This document shows, one piece after another, positions 1-6,679 of a DNA stretch of 7,673 nucleotides. The translations under genes and the position numbers were made by a program. The notes under the pieces were generated by a model that was not told the origin of the DNA, made no database searches, and saw nothing but the letters and a program-made list of their open reading frames with translations. Numbering within the stretch: position 1 is the stretch's first letter; each line of letters starts with the position of its first letter. This stretch comes from Caldifarciminota bacterium (GTDB lineage Bacteria > Hydrothermota > UBA3072 > B12-G15). Location: the NCBI GenBank assembly GCA_021163525.1, contig JAGGTX010000226.1, positions 1 to 7,673 of the forward strand, in the 5' to 3' direction.

Positions 1-825
1 CACCCCTTCATCTGTTAACATTATGCCAGCATAAAGAACACCTGTAAAATCCATGTTCTCCTTATCAAATCCTTCCTTCATTCTTTTGAAAATCACCCGC
101 TCTATCCTGGTAAGCAATTCATCATCAATGTCAGGTACAGGAGAAAAAGCACCCATTCCACCTGTGTTTGGTCCTTTATTCCCATCAAATATCTTTTTGT
201 GGTCCCTTGAAGGTTTTAATAATATGTATTCCCCACCACCAAATATCCCAATAATGGATGCCTCCCTGCCTTTCAGAAATCTCTCCATAACAACCCTATT
301 CCCCGCCTCTCCAAACCTCTTATTTATCATAATGTCTTCAAGTGCATTGATTGCATCCTTCTTTGAATATACAATGATAGAACCCTTTCCAGCAGCAAGC
401 CCAACTGCCTTTATCACATGTGGATAGTCAATTTTTTCAGCATATTTCACAGCACTATCAAAATCATCAAACTCCTCGTAATCTGCTGTTGGAACATTAT
501 ACCTCTTCATGAACTCCTTTGCATATCCCTTGTCTCCTTCAAGCCTTGCACACCTTTTGTCAGGCCCAAAAATCTTGAGCCCATTCTCCCTGAACCTGTC
601 AACTATTCCATCAACAAGGGGTGCTTCAGGCCCTACCACAGTAAGGTCTATGGAGTTCTGGTTTGCAAATTCCACAGGGTCTGTATCAGGTGGAAGATTT
701 TCCCCTATTGAGAGGGTTCCACCATTGCCAGGCAGAAAATACAATGAAACATCTGGAGAATCCTGTTTGATTCTCCAGCCTATGGCATGCTCTCTTCCAC
801 CTCCTCCAATAACAAGAATCTTCAT
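1..825 (-). CDS. purD: Phosphoribosylamine--glycine ligase (GAR synthetase), partial: N-terminal 275 codons
   Basis: This enzyme joins glycine to 5-phosphoribosylamine using ATP, giving GAR, the second step of de novo purine synthesis in the cytoplasm. The gene runs off the left edge; full-length PurD is usually about 420-430 residues, so roughly the last third is missing. Visible marks are the N-terminal MKILVIGGGGREHA (residues 1-14), PGNGGT (32-37), VVGPEAPL (63-70), an ATP-grasp nucleotide-binding stretch around GLAAGKG (142-148), FGEAG (171-175), DHKK (208-211), the strongly diagnostic GPNTGGMGAFSP (218-229), and GVLYAG (262-267). The motif usually read as KADGLAAGKG is KAVGLAAGKG here. 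The ATG at 825 is the only reasonable start, because an in-frame TAA lies three codons upstream. No Shine-Dalgarno sequence precedes it; a near-consensus promoter sits so close that the mRNA is probably leaderless. The gene lies 182 bp downstream of dnaJ on the same strand and appears to be a separate transcription unit. Confidence 0.96.
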   Translation of the reverse strand, partial: MKILVIGGGGREHAIGWRIKQDSPDVSLYFLPGNGGTLSIGENLPPDTDPVEFANQNSIDLTVVGPEAPLVDGIVDRFRENGLKIFGPDKRCARLEGDKGYAKEFMKRYNVPTADYEEFDDFDSAVKYAEKIDYPHVIKAVGLAAGKGSIIVYSKKDAINALEDIMINKRFGEAGNRVVMERFLKGREASIIGIFGGGEYILLKPSRDHKKIFDGNKGPNTGGMGAFSPVPDIDDELLTRIERVIFKRMKEGFDKENMDFTGVLYAGIMLTDEGV

Positions 826-831
826 ACATAA

Positions 832-860
832 ATTTTAAGTGATAACTTCTCTTATGTCAA
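832..860 (-). promoter_or_regulatory. sigma70-type promoter of purD, predicted to give a leaderless mRNA
   Basis: Read on the minus strand, the -35 box TTGACA (860-855) is a perfect match to consensus. It is followed by a 17-nt spacer and a TAAAAT -10 box (837-832). The A of the purD ATG is the seventh base after the -10 box, where transcription normally starts. The hexamers and spacing are read directly. The start point is inferred. Confidence 0.8.
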
Positions 861-873
861 CACTGAACCCTTC

Positions 874-902
874 AATGTGATTGCTATTGGATATATCACA
901 TT
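874..902. promoter_or_regulatory. Perfect inverted repeat upstream of the purD promoter, candidate operator
   Basis: AATGTGAT (874-881) and ATCACATT (895-902) are perfect 8-base reverse complements separated by 13 nt. The arm centres are 21 bp apart, two helical turns, as expected for a dimeric regulator touching one DNA face. The centre lies about 63 bp upstream of the predicted purD start, a usual activator position. It could equally form a hairpin in RNA reading through from dnaJ. There is no U-run after it, so it is not a classical terminator. The rest of the dnaJ-purD gap (826-1007) holds only a 5-bp inverted repeat at 911-931 and the hairpin at 962-979. Confidence 0.4.
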
Positions 903-961
903 ATTCTCCAGCAGACTTATTGTTAATCTGCACTTCTGTTTTATGTGCCTTCGGTATTCTG

Positions 962-979
962 ATAAACCATCCTGTTTAT
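962..979 (-). other. Small AT-rich hairpin downstream of dnaJ
   Basis: ATAAAC and GTTTAT can form a 6-bp stem around a 6-nt loop, about 28 nt past the dnaJ stop. On the minus strand it is followed by ATCAGAATACC and not by a U-run, while a T/C-rich stretch precedes it. It may stabilise the 3' end of the chaperone mRNA or have no role. It does not qualify as an intrinsic terminator. Confidence 0.25.
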
Positions 980-1007
980 GGGGAGAAGAGAAAAATGAAT
1001 AAATAAA

Positions 1008-2135
1008 TTATTTGAACCCTGGGGGCTTTTCCAGGAGTGAATCCAGTTCCTCAAGAAGTTTTTTTGCCTTCCCTGAAACCCTTCTGGGTGTATAAACATT
1101 AACCTGGACAATGAGGTCCCCCCTGCCATAGCCATTCATGAATTTTATTCCCTCACCTTTAAGATGGATTTTATGGCCTGATTGGGTTCCTGGTGGTATA
1201 TGGATGGTTTTTCTTCCATTGAGTGTAGGAATCTCAACATCACCACCAAGAACAGCGGTCTTAAAACTAATAGGCAGGTTCAGTATGATATTAAACCCAT
1301 CCCTGATAAATGTGTTGTCCTTTTTCTCGTCAATCAGAACAATAATATCACCTGGTGGCCCACCCCTTCTTCCAGCATGACCTTCTCCTCTGAGCGTGAT
1401 ATAGTTCCCCTTTGATACTCCAGGAGGAATCTTGACCTTTATCTTCTTCTCCTTCTTGATTCTTCCCTCTCCATGGCAGTACTTACACGGTTCTTTAACG
1501 ATCTCACCACTCCCCCTGCAGGTTGGACAGGTTGAAACAGAGACAAATTCACCAAATATATGCCTCTGGGTTCTCCTTACCTGACCAGTTCCCCCACAGG
1601 TCGGGCATATTTCAGTTTTCCCACCGGTTCCATTGCAGTGTGGGCATACCACATACTTCCTGAGTTTTATCTCCTTTGTTACCCCCTCAGCTATCTCCCT
1701 GAGTGTCAATGGAAGAACAACCTTTATATTACTGCCTGGCTCTCCCTGGGGTCTTCTTCTGTATTCCCTCCTCTCCCCTCTTCTGCCAGTGCCAAAGAAA
1801 AAGTCAAAGAGACTTCCACCACCAAAGAGGTCTCCAAGTATGTCCTCAAGGTCAGAAAAGTGAGTAAAATCCTCCCATGTGAAGTTACCCTGCTTGAAGG
1901 CACCAGAAAGGCCCTCATGACCGTATCTGTCATAGAGGGCCCTTTTTTCTGGATCCATCAATACTTCGTATGCCTCTGATATTTCCTTGAATTTTTCTGT
2001 GGCCTCTTCCTTGTTCTCTGGATTGAGGTCAGGGTGGTACTTCTTTGCAAGCCTCCTGTAAGCCTTCTTTATCTCCTCAGGTGATGCATTTCTTGGAACA
2101 CCCAGAACCTCGTAATAATCCCTTTTAGGGGCCAT
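1008..2135 (-). CDS. dnaJ: Chaperone protein DnaJ (Hsp40, type I)
   Basis: DnaJ is the co-chaperone that delivers unfolded clients to DnaK and stimulates its ATPase. The protein has 375 residues, the usual length for the family. A J domain occupies about residues 5-70, with HPD at 34-36. A short Gly/Phe region (about 72-116) includes [12 protein letters not shown] zinc domain has four CxxCxGxG motifs starting at Cys164, Cys177, Cys203 and Cys217. The C-terminal client-binding domains follow, with PPGV near 237, the [14 protein letters not shown] stretch at 250-263 and [10 protein letters not shown] at 296-305. Only five residues separate the first two zinc motifs, where E. coli DnaJ has nine. 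The gene starts 6 nt after the dnaK stop. The nearest purine-rich sites are poorly spaced: GGAGG inside the end of dnaK lies 14 nt from the ATG, and AAGGA lies 1 nt away. Translation is therefore probably coupled to dnaK. Confidence 0.97.
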   Translation of the reverse strand: MAPKRDYYEVLGVPRNASPEEIKKAYRRLAKKYHPDLNPENKEEATEKFKEISEAYEVLMDPEKRALYDRYGHEGLSGAFKQGNFTWEDFTHFSDLEDILGDLFGGGSLFDFFFGTGRRGERREYRRRPQGEPGSNIKVVLPLTLREIAEGVTKEIKLRKYVVCPHCNGTGGKTEICPTCGGTGQVRRTQRHIFGEFVSVSTCPTCRGSGEIVKEPCKYCHGEGRIKKEKKIKVKIPPGVSKGNYITLRGEGHAGRRGGPPGDIIVLIDEKKDNTFIRDGFNIILNLPISFKTAVLGGDVEIPTLNGRKTIHIPPGTQSGHKIHLKGEGIKFMNGYGRGDLIVQVNVYTPRRVSGKAKKLLEELDSLLEKPPGFK

Positions 2136-2141
2136 TTCCTT

Positions 2142-4070
2142 TTATTTTTCCTCCTCTTCATCTATCACTTCGTAGTCTGCCTGAACCTCCTCCTCACCTT
2201 CTTTTTTCTCTTCTTTTTTTTCTTCTCCAGTTTCTGTTGAGGTTGCTCCACCAGTTGCAGAACCAGTCTCTGCAGCCCTTTTGTAAACCTCTTCTGCGAT
2301 GGAATATGATGCCTTCTGGAGTGCTTCAATCTTCTCCCTTATCTTATAAACATCTTCACCCTTCATTACCTCTTTGAGGTCCTTTATAGCATTCTCTATC
2401 TTTGCCTTCTGGTCAGGTGGAACCTTGTCACCAAGGTCCTTCAATGTCTTCTCTACAGAATAAATAAGGGCATCTGCCTGGTTCCTTGTCTGTGCAAGTT
2501 CCAGTTTCCTCCTGTCCTCTTCCTCGTGGGCAGCAGCCTCCTCCTGCATCTTTTTGATTTCCTCTTCAGTAAGACCACTTGAAGCCTTAATCTGTATCTT
2601 CTGCTCTTTTCCAGTTGCCAGGTCTTTTGCCTTCACATGGAGGATACCGTCGGCATCAATCTCAAAGGTCACCTCAATCTGTGGCACACCCCTTGGTGCC
2701 GGTGGAATACCAACCAGGTCAAACTTGGCAAGGGTTCTGTTATCCTTTGCCATTGGCCTTTCACCCTGGAGCACATGGATTGTGACCGCTGGTTGATTAT
2801 CTTCAGCAGTGGTGAAGATCTGGCTTTTCTTTGTAGGGATGGTGGTGTTCCTCTCTATGATTTTTGTCATAACACCACCAAGGGTCTCAATACCCAGTGA
2901 GAGTGGAGTAACATCAAGAAGGAGCACATCCTTCACCTCTCCACCAAGAACAGCACCCTGTATTGCAGCACCAACTGCAACAACCTCATCCGGGTTTATT
3001 CCCTTGTGAGGTTCTTTACCAAAAATTTCCTGAACCTTCTTTTGAACAAGTGGAACCCTTGTCATTCCACCAACCAGTATCACCTCATTTATGTCCTCTG
3101 GTTTCAAACCTGCATCCTCAAGTGCCTGTTTTACAGGGCCTTCTGTCCTGTTAACCAGGTCCTCCACAAGGGATTCAAACTTTGCCCTTGTGAGTTTCCT
3201 CTCAAGGTGCTTTGGGCCTGTCTGGTCAGCAGATATGAATGGAAGACTGATTGTTGTTTCAAGCATGGATGAAAGTTCCATCTTTGCCTTTTCAGCCGCC
3301 TCCCTGAGCCTCTGGAGAGCAGACCTGTCCTGTGAGAGGTCTATACCTGTCTCCTGCCTGAACTCCTCTATGAGCCACTGAACAATCCTCTGGTCAAAGT
3401 CATCGCCACCAAGATGCGTATCTCCATTGGTGGAGAGAACCTCAAAAACACCATCCCCTATTTCAAGGATGGATATATCAAATGTTCCACCACCAAGGTC
3501 ATACACAGCAATTTTCTCGTTCTTCTTCTTATCAAGTCCATATGCAAGGGATGCAGCGGTTGGCTCATTTATTATCCTCAAAACCTCAAGCCCTGCAATC
3601 TTTCCTGCATCCTTTGTTGCCTGACGTTGGGAATCATTGAAGTATGCAGGGACTGTAATCACCGCCTTCTTCACCTCTCTACCAAGATAGTCCTCGGCAG
3701 CCTTTTTTAGATACTGTAAAACCATCGCAGATATCTCAGGGGGTGAATACACCTTATCACCCACCTTAACCCTTGCATCTCCATGGGGTCCTTCCACAAC
3801 CTTGTATGTAACATACTTCATCTCTTCCTGAACCTCATTGAACCTTCTTCCCATGAACCTCTTTATTGAATAAATGGTGTTCTCCGGATTCATTATCATC
3901 TGCCTCTTTGCCTGAATCCCAACCACTCTTTCACCCTCCCTGAAAGCAACCACTGATGGAGTGGTTCTTCCACCTTCAGGATTTGGTATAACAACAGGCT
4001 CACCCTTCTCTACAATAGCAACAACTGAATTAGTCGTTCCCAGATCTATCCCTATTATCGGTTCCTTCAT
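2142..4070 (-). CDS. dnaK: Chaperone protein DnaK (Hsp70)
   Basis: DnaK is the ATP-dependent Hsp70 that binds exposed hydrophobic segments of unfolded proteins in the cytoplasm, working with DnaJ and the nucleotide exchange factor GrpE. The 642 residues match the usual bacterial length. Family signatures are present: GIDLGTTNS (7-15), [10 protein letters not shown] (140-149), [10 protein letters not shown] (191-200), GGMTRVP (334-340), and the interdomain linker [10 protein letters not shown] (381-390), followed by the beta-sandwich substrate domain and helical lid. Between about residues 76 and 101 it carries the N-lobe insert found in diderm bacteria and absent from Bacillus DnaK. The C-terminal tail is very acidic and lysine-rich (about 612-642), ending in [11 protein letters not shown]. 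The start is fixed by a consensus ribosome site, AAAGGAGGTG, 7 nt upstream of the ATG at 4070. This site lies inside grpE, whose reading frame continues 41 nt into dnaK, so the two are probably translationally coupled. Confidence 0.99.
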   Translation of the reverse strand: MKEPIIGIDLGTTNSVVAIVEKGEPVVIPNPEGGRTTPSVVAFREGERVVGIQAKRQMIMNPENTIYSIKRFMGRRFNEVQEEMKYVTYKVVEGPHGDARVKVGDKVYSPPEISAMVLQYLKKAAEDYLGREVKKAVITVPAYFNDSQRQATKDAGKIAGLEVLRIINEPTAASLAYGLDKKKNEKIAVYDLGGGTFDISILEIGDGVFEVLSTNGDTHLGGDDFDQRIVQWLIEEFRQETGIDLSQDRSALQRLREAAEKAKMELSSMLETTISLPFISADQTGPKHLERKLTRAKFESLVEDLVNRTEGPVKQALEDAGLKPEDINEVILVGGMTRVPLVQKKVQEIFGKEPHKGINPDEVVAVGAAIQGAVLGGEVKDVLLLDVTPLSLGIETLGGVMTKIIERNTTIPTKKSQIFTTAEDNQPAVTIHVLQGERPMAKDNRTLAKFDLVGIPPAPRGVPQIEVTFEIDADGILHVKAKDLATGKEQKIQIKASSGLTEEEIKKMQEEAAAHEEEDRRKLELAQTRNQADALIYSVEKTLKDLGDKVPPDQKAKIENAIKDLKEVMKGEDVYKIREKIEALQKASYSIAEEVYKRAAETGSATGGATSTETGEEKKEEKKEGEEEVQADYEVIDEEEEK

Positions 4071-4686
4071 TTTCTATCACCTCCTTTCTTTCTTCTTCTT
4101 TCTTCTCCACGGACACCGTAACCCTTGCGGGTCTGAGTATCCTGTTTTTGTAAATATAACCCTTTTCGTGTTCCTGCACAACCGTTCCTGGTGGAATTGT
4201 GTCATCCTCCACCACTGATAGTGCCTCGTGCTTCTGAGGGTCAAAAGACTTCCCTTCACTCTCAAAGGGAACAACACCCTCTCTTTTGAGGAACTCCATA
4301 AAATGCCTGTATATCATCTCAACACCTTTTTTTATCCCCTCCACATCCTCTCCTCCCTTGTCAGGCATCGCCTTCATTGCCCTCTCAAAGTTGTCCACCA
4401 CAGTGAGAAGTTCCCTCAGGAATCTTTCGTTGGCATATCTTATGCCTTCCTCAAGTTCCTTCTTCTTTCTCTTCCTCAGATTATCATAGTCTGCAAGTGT
4501 GTAGAGATACTTGTTCTTCCACTCCTTAACCTCATCTTCAAGTTCCTTGATGCGGTCCTTAAGGATTTCAAGCTCCTTCTGGAGTTCATCTATCAAAACA
4601 TCTTTTTCCTTCTCAACCCTTTCTTTTTCAGGAGCCAGTTTCTCCTTTTTAACACCTTCTGTGGTGTGCTTTTTCTTCTTTCCCAT
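4030..4686 (-). CDS. grpE: Nucleotide exchange factor GrpE
   Basis: GrpE releases ADP from DnaK and so resets the chaperone cycle; members of the family act as dimers. This 218-residue protein begins with a Lys/Glu-rich tail and a long coiled-coil helix (about 30-85), including [15 protein letters not shown] at 60-74. It continues through VVDNFERA (96-103) to the GrpE family signature (about 148-192), with [20 protein letters not shown] and [11 protein letters not shown] chose the ATG at 4686 because an AGGAGG at 4700-4695 stands 8 nt before it; an in-frame GTG at 4695 overlaps that site and cannot be the start. The last 14 or so residues ([11 protein letters not shown] end) are encoded in DNA that also encodes the start of DnaK in another frame. 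The gene heads the grpE-dnaK-dnaJ operon and has its own promoter just after the upstream gene. Confidence 0.97.
   Translation of the reverse strand: MGKKKKHTTEGVKKEKLAPEKERVEKEKDVLIDELQKELEILKDRIKELEDEVKEWKNKYLYTLADYDNLRKRKKKELEEGIRYANERFLRELLTVVDNFERAMKAMPDKGGEDVEGIKKGVEMIYRHFMEFLKREGVVPFESEGKSFDPQKHEALSVVEDDTIPPGTVVQEHEKGYIYKNRILRPARVTVSVEKKEEERKEVIENEGTDNRDRSGND
4078..4087 (-). promoter_or_regulatory. Ribosome binding site of dnaK, inside grpE
   Basis: AAAGGAGGTG lies 7 nt before the dnaK ATG and is nearly a full complement of the 16S rRNA tail. It lies wholly within the 3' end of grpE coding sequence. It allows strong independent initiation on dnaK even though ribosomes finishing grpE pass over the same bases. 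Confidence 0.85.
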
Positions 4687-4694
4687 ATATACCA

Positions 4695-4700
4695 CCTCCT
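4695..4700 (-). promoter_or_regulatory. Ribosome binding site of grpE (decides the start)
   Basis: AGGAGG, within the longer AGAAGGAGGTGGT that closely complements the 16S rRNA tail, stands 8 nt before the ATG at 4686. It overlaps the alternative GTG at 4695, which rules that codon out. Confidence 0.85.
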
Positions 4701-4720
4701 TCTGGAAGCACCTTCAAGTT

Positions 4721-4750
4721 ATAAAATAATAATCATACCTGTTTTGTCAA
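4721..4750 (-). promoter_or_regulatory. Probable promoter of the grpE-dnaK-dnaJ operon
   Basis: A perfect TTGACA -35 box (4750-4745) begins 4 nt past the stop of the upstream RAM-domain gene. The -10 box is less clear: TTTTAT (4726-4721) after 18 bp, or TATTTT after 16 bp, each matching consensus at four of six positions. The predicted leader is short, about 25-35 nt. No CIRCE inverted repeat (TTAGCACTC-N9-GAGTGCTAA) is present around it. There is no room for a terminator after the upstream gene, so some readthrough from lepB-pilB is likely. Confidence 0.6.
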
Positions 4751-4753
4751 GTA

Positions 4754-4996
4754 TTACCGTCCAAATTCTATGACAGGGAAGGTTTCTGTGTCAATGACCC
4801 CATCTATCTGACTGATTTTCTTAATGATAATTTGTCCGAGTGTATGGAAATCCGGTGCCCTTATCAGTGCAATTATGTCAAAACTTCCTGTCACTGCATC
4901 AGCCTGGGTCACAAATTCCTGGGTTCTCAAGGTTTCAAGGATCTTTTCTGCCTCTTTTGCTGAGACCTTGATGCCAACATATGCATTTATAGCCAT
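4754..4996 (-). CDS. Stand-alone Lrp/AsnC ligand-binding (RAM) domain protein
   Basis: This 80-residue protein matches only the C-terminal effector-binding and oligomerisation half of Lrp/AsnC regulators. The beta-alpha-beta-beta-alpha-beta pattern is visible: AYVGIKV, helix AKEAEKILETLRT, then the family hallmark AVTGSFDIIALI (about 34-45), helix HTLGQIIIKKISQIDGV, and last strand TETFPVIEF. There is no helix-turn-helix, and no room for one. Stand-alone RAM proteins of this size are common in archaea and deep-branching bacteria. They form oligomers that can bind amino acids or pair with full-length Lrp proteins; the ligand and role here are unknown. The ATG at 4996 is supported by AAAGGAGG 6 nt upstream. 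An in-frame TTG at 5002 abuts that site and is rejected. The gene follows pilB by 12 nt, with the ribosome site overlapping the pilB stop, so it is cotranscribed with pilB. Confidence 0.88.
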   Translation of the reverse strand: MAINAYVGIKVSAKEAEKILETLRTQEFVTQADAVTGSFDIIALIRAPDFHTLGQIIIKKISQIDGVIDTETFPVIEFGR

Positions 4997-5002
4997 CTTC
5001 AA

Positions 5003-5010
5003 CCTCCTTT
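5003..5010 (-). promoter_or_regulatory. Ribosome binding site of the RAM-domain gene, overlapping the pilB stop
   Basis: AAAGGAGG shares its first two bases with the TAA stop of pilB and lies 6 nt before the ATG at 4996. It fixes that start and suggests coupling with pilB translation. Confidence 0.8.
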
Positions 5011-6679
5011 ACTGGACCGTTACCCTTATGACCTCATCAACAGAGGTTATACCCTGTTTCACCTTTTCAAGCCCATCCTCCCTCAATGTTTTCATACCTT
5101 CTTTCCTTGCCTGTTCCATGATTTCATCGCTTGTTCTTCCCTCCACAATCATTCTTCTTATCGTGGGTGTTATTGGAAGCACTTCAAAAACTCCGGTTCT
5201 TCCCCTGTATCCTGTATTCCCACATTCAAGACACCCTTCACCTCTGTAAAAGGTCAGGTTCTGTTCCTGGTTCAGACCAAAGAAAAGGAGTTCATCCTCA
5301 GCAGGTTTATAAGGTCTTTTACATTGCTGGCAGATTCTTCTCACGAGCCTCTGTGCCTCAACAAGGATGATTGAGGACGCAAGAAGATAGGGTGGAATTC
5401 CCATATCAACAAGCCTTGTAATGGACGATGCAGTATCATTTGTATGAAGAGTAGAAAGCACCAGATGTCCAGTGAGTGCAGCCCTTATTGCTATCTCTGC
5501 TGTTTCTTTATCCCTTATCTCTCCAACCATGATAATGTCAGGGTCCTGCCTGAGGAATGACCTCAGAACTGTTGAAAATGTAAGCCCAATTTCATCCCTG
5601 ACATTAACCTGATTTATACCCATCAGGTCATACTCAACCGGGTCTTCAGCGGTCATTATGTTTACACCAGGTTGATTAAGCCTTTTAAGTGCAGAATACA
5701 GGGTAACTGTTTTACCACTACCTGTTGGACCTGTAACAAGAATAATTCCGTTCGGTTTTGCAAGTGCATTCACAAAATCCTCATATGCCTTGCCTGTGAG
5801 TCCAAGTGATTCAAGGGCAATACCGAGTCCGCTCTTCTTTGCTATCCTTATAACCACCTTCTCACCATGGGTTGTGGGAAGGGTTGAGACCCTCAGGTCA
5901 ACCTCCTCCTGTCCCACCCTCATATTAATGTGTCCATCCTGTGGCAATCTTCTGTTCGCAATATCAAGTTTTGCCATAAGTTTTATCCGTGATACAATAG
6001 CAGGCCCAAATATATACTGCGGAGACATGGCCTCATGGAGAACACCGTCTATCCTGAATCTGACCCTGAGAACCTTCTTATATGGTTCAATATGTATATC
6101 ACTTGCATTCCTCTTAACTGCTTCTGCAATGATGCTATTCACAAGTTTTACAACGGGCGCAGCTTCTGTATCTGTTATAACATTCTCCTCCTCCTTTTCT
6201 TCAAGGACCTCAATCTTCTCTTCCATCTCACTGAGCACCTCTGCGATAGCACCACCAACACCATAGTACTTCTCAATTGCCTTCCTGATCATCCTTTCAG
6301 AGGCAACATGGGGTAGTATTTCAAAACCTGTGGCGAATTTAATATCCTCAACAGTGTAGATGTCTGCCGGGTTCGCCATGGCAAGGTGGAGTATCTTCCC
6401 CTCTCGCTTCAAAGGGAAAACATTAAGTCTCTCTGCAATATGTTGGGGAATCAGCTTTAGAACCTTCTCATCCACCTCAATGTTGCCAAGGTCAACCGCA
6501 GGCACCCCAAATTGTTCACTCAACACACTGATAAGGTCATCATCCGAGATATAACCAAGTTCAACCAGGATTGAACCAAGACGGCCCCCTTCCTTCTTCT
6601 GCTTCTTCAAAGCTGTTAATATCTGCTTCTGGGTAATAAGCCCCTTTTCAACCAGTATTTCACCCAGTTTTTTTGCCAT
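5009..6679 (-). CDS. pilB: Type IV pilus assembly / type II secretion ATPase (PilB/GspE family)
   Basis: This hexameric cytoplasmic ATPase drives pilin polymerisation at the inner membrane. The 556 residues are near full length. An N-terminal MshEN-type domain (about 1-140) starts MAKKLGEILVEKGLI. After an acidic linker (about 150-170) come SDIHIEPY (193-200), arginine-finger region RVRFRIDG (205-212), Walker A GPTGSGKT (317-324), Asp box TAEDPVEYD (343-351), Walker B region DIIMVGEIRD (381-390), and His box GHLVLSTLHTND (404-415). The zinc motif is CQQC (450-453) with CLEC (483-486). The zinc motif and ATPase boxes fit an assembly ATPase and not PilT, which lacks the cysteines. PilB cannot be told from GspE without the rest of the machine; no pilin, PilC or prepilin peptidase is in view. 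The ATG at 6679 is chosen for GGAGG 7 nt upstream; the gene starts inside the last 20 nt of lepB. Confidence 0.93.
   Translation of the reverse strand: MAKKLGEILVEKGLITQKQILTALKKQKKEGGRLGSILVELGYISDDDLISVLSEQFGVPAVDLGNIEVDEKVLKLIPQHIAERLNVFPLKREGKILHLAMANPADIYTVEDIKFATGFEILPHVASERMIRKAIEKYYGVGGAIAEVLSEMEEKIEVLEEKEEENVITDTEAAPVVKLVNSIIAEAVKRNASDIHIEPYKKVLRVRFRIDGVLHEAMSPQYIFGPAIVSRIKLMAKLDIANRRLPQDGHINMRVGQEEVDLRVSTLPTTHGEKVVIRIAKKSGLGIALESLGLTGKAYEDFVNALAKPNGIILVTGPTGSGKTVTLYSALKRLNQPGVNIMTAEDPVEYDLMGINQVNVRDEIGLTFSTVLRSFLRQDPDIIMVGEIRDKETAEIAIRAALTGHLVLSTLHTNDTASSITRLVDMGIPPYLLASSIILVEAQRLVRRICQQCKRPYKPAEDELLFFGLNQEQNLTFYRGEGCLECGNTGYRGRTGVFEVLPITPTIRRMIVEGRTSDEIMEQARKEGMKTLREDGLEKVKQGITSVDEVIRVTVQ

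Noticed and set aside
53..838. Plus-strand frames opposite purD (53-427, 418-711, 509-838)
   Set aside because: They mirror the purD frame, have no ribosome site, and their Ser/Pro/Phe-rich translations match nothing I know.
874..902. CRP/FNR-type site upstream of purD
   Set aside because: The half-sites resemble TGTGA/TCACA, but they are 15 nt apart in place of 6, so a CRP-family site cannot be claimed.
962..979. Intrinsic terminator after dnaJ
   Set aside because: The stem is short and AT-rich, and no U-run follows it on the minus strand.
941..1135. 64-codon minus-strand frame at the end of dnaJ and into the gap
   Set aside because: Mostly overlaps the conserved dnaJ C-terminus in another frame, and has no ribosome site.
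4687..4753. CIRCE or another known heat-shock operator before grpE
   Set aside because: Searched by eye for TTAGCACTC/GAGTGCTAA and near variants. None found.
4228..4773. Open plus-strand frame of 181 codons over grpE
   Set aside because: It is antisense to grpE, whose protein is a clear family match. The translation is a low-complexity Leu/Phe/Ile-rich shadow of Lys/Glu codons, without a ribosome site or family motif.
5790..6266. Plus-strand frame of 158 codons opposite pilB
   Set aside because: Shadow of pilB with a Ser-rich low-complexity translation. The minus strand carries every ATPase motif.
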